Source: Bacteriovoracaceae bacterium
GTDB lineage: Bacteria > Bdellovibrionota > Bacteriovoracia > Bacteriovoracales > Bacteriovoracaceae
NCBI GenBank assembly: GCA_023146355.1
Contig: JAGLCH010000080.1
Coordinates: forward strand, 1 to 13,336
DNA length: 13,336 bases
Direction of reading: 5' to 3'
A program made the position numbers and the translations under genes. Positions 13,212-13,336 of the stretch are shown piece after piece (position 1 is the stretch's first letter; every line of letters starts with the position of its first letter). The notes below the pieces were generated by a model. It was not told the DNA's origin, searched no databases, and saw only the letters and a program-made list of their open reading frames with translations.

Positions 13212-13336
13212 TATAGCTCCCTATGTAAGTTATCTTTTCGGAGCAGACACAGGAAATTTAAGACAATTTATTGTATAATAATTAAACATCTAAACTTAAG
13301 TTGTACGGCCACCAAACAATATTTCCTCATAACTAC

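Noticed and set aside
13293..13302. AACTTAAGTT palindrome upstream of the solute-binding protein gene
   Set aside because: It is a short AT-rich palindrome in AT-rich DNA, expected by chance; no clear promoter could be placed next to it.

Overview
The window is an AT-rich stretch (estimated by eye, not counted) of a Gram-negative bacterial chromosome. The Gram-negative call rests on several secreted or periplasmic proteins, an ArnT-like inner-membrane glycosyltransferase, a FecR-fold protein and a bacterial-type molybdo-hydroxylase. The AT richness, lysine-rich secreted proteins and family-orphan hypotheticals remind me of Bacteriovorax/Halobacteriovorax-type predators (Bdellovibrionota). That placement is inference from style, not from a marker gene. 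I see no rRNA, tRNA, IS element, prophage or CRISPR array, and no gene-free stretch above 300 bases.

Layout. (1) 58-647, minus strand: a hipB-type antitoxin gene followed by a one-base-overlapping ORF that holds only the N-terminal part of HipA. Upstream is a promoter flanked by three copies of an 18-bp operator palindrome at about 50-bp spacing. (2) 720-2426, minus: a membrane-anchored PAS hybrid histidine kinase with a receiver domain and a partly degenerate ATP-binding domain. (3) 2678-3091, plus: a small unknown acidic cytoplasmic protein with its own promoter. (4) 3111-5342, minus: a polyprenyl-phosphate sugar synthase (GT2) and an ArnT-like integral membrane glycosyltransferase, a donor-maker plus donor-user pair for an envelope glycan. 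(5) 5401-9080, minus: xdhA-xdhB, a two-subunit xanthine dehydrogenase with all cofactor and active-site residues visible. (6) 9303-12403: secreted or membrane proteins of unknown function and a FecR-domain protein. (7) 12435-13211, minus: a stand-alone periplasmic family 3 solute-binding protein.

Genes are tightly packed. Hairpins with terminator character sit over stop codons of convergent genes (3077-3098, 12419-12448). Two other hairpins lie directly in front of the ribosome binding site of the next co-directional gene (5369-5387, 10443-10461), leaving no room for a promoter between. One convergent pair overlaps tail to tail at 10084-10124.

No clearly new multi-gene system is visible. The most informative items are the operator array with its broken or HipS-like hipA, the hybrid kinase with a damaged ATP lid, and the GT2/ArnT-like pair.
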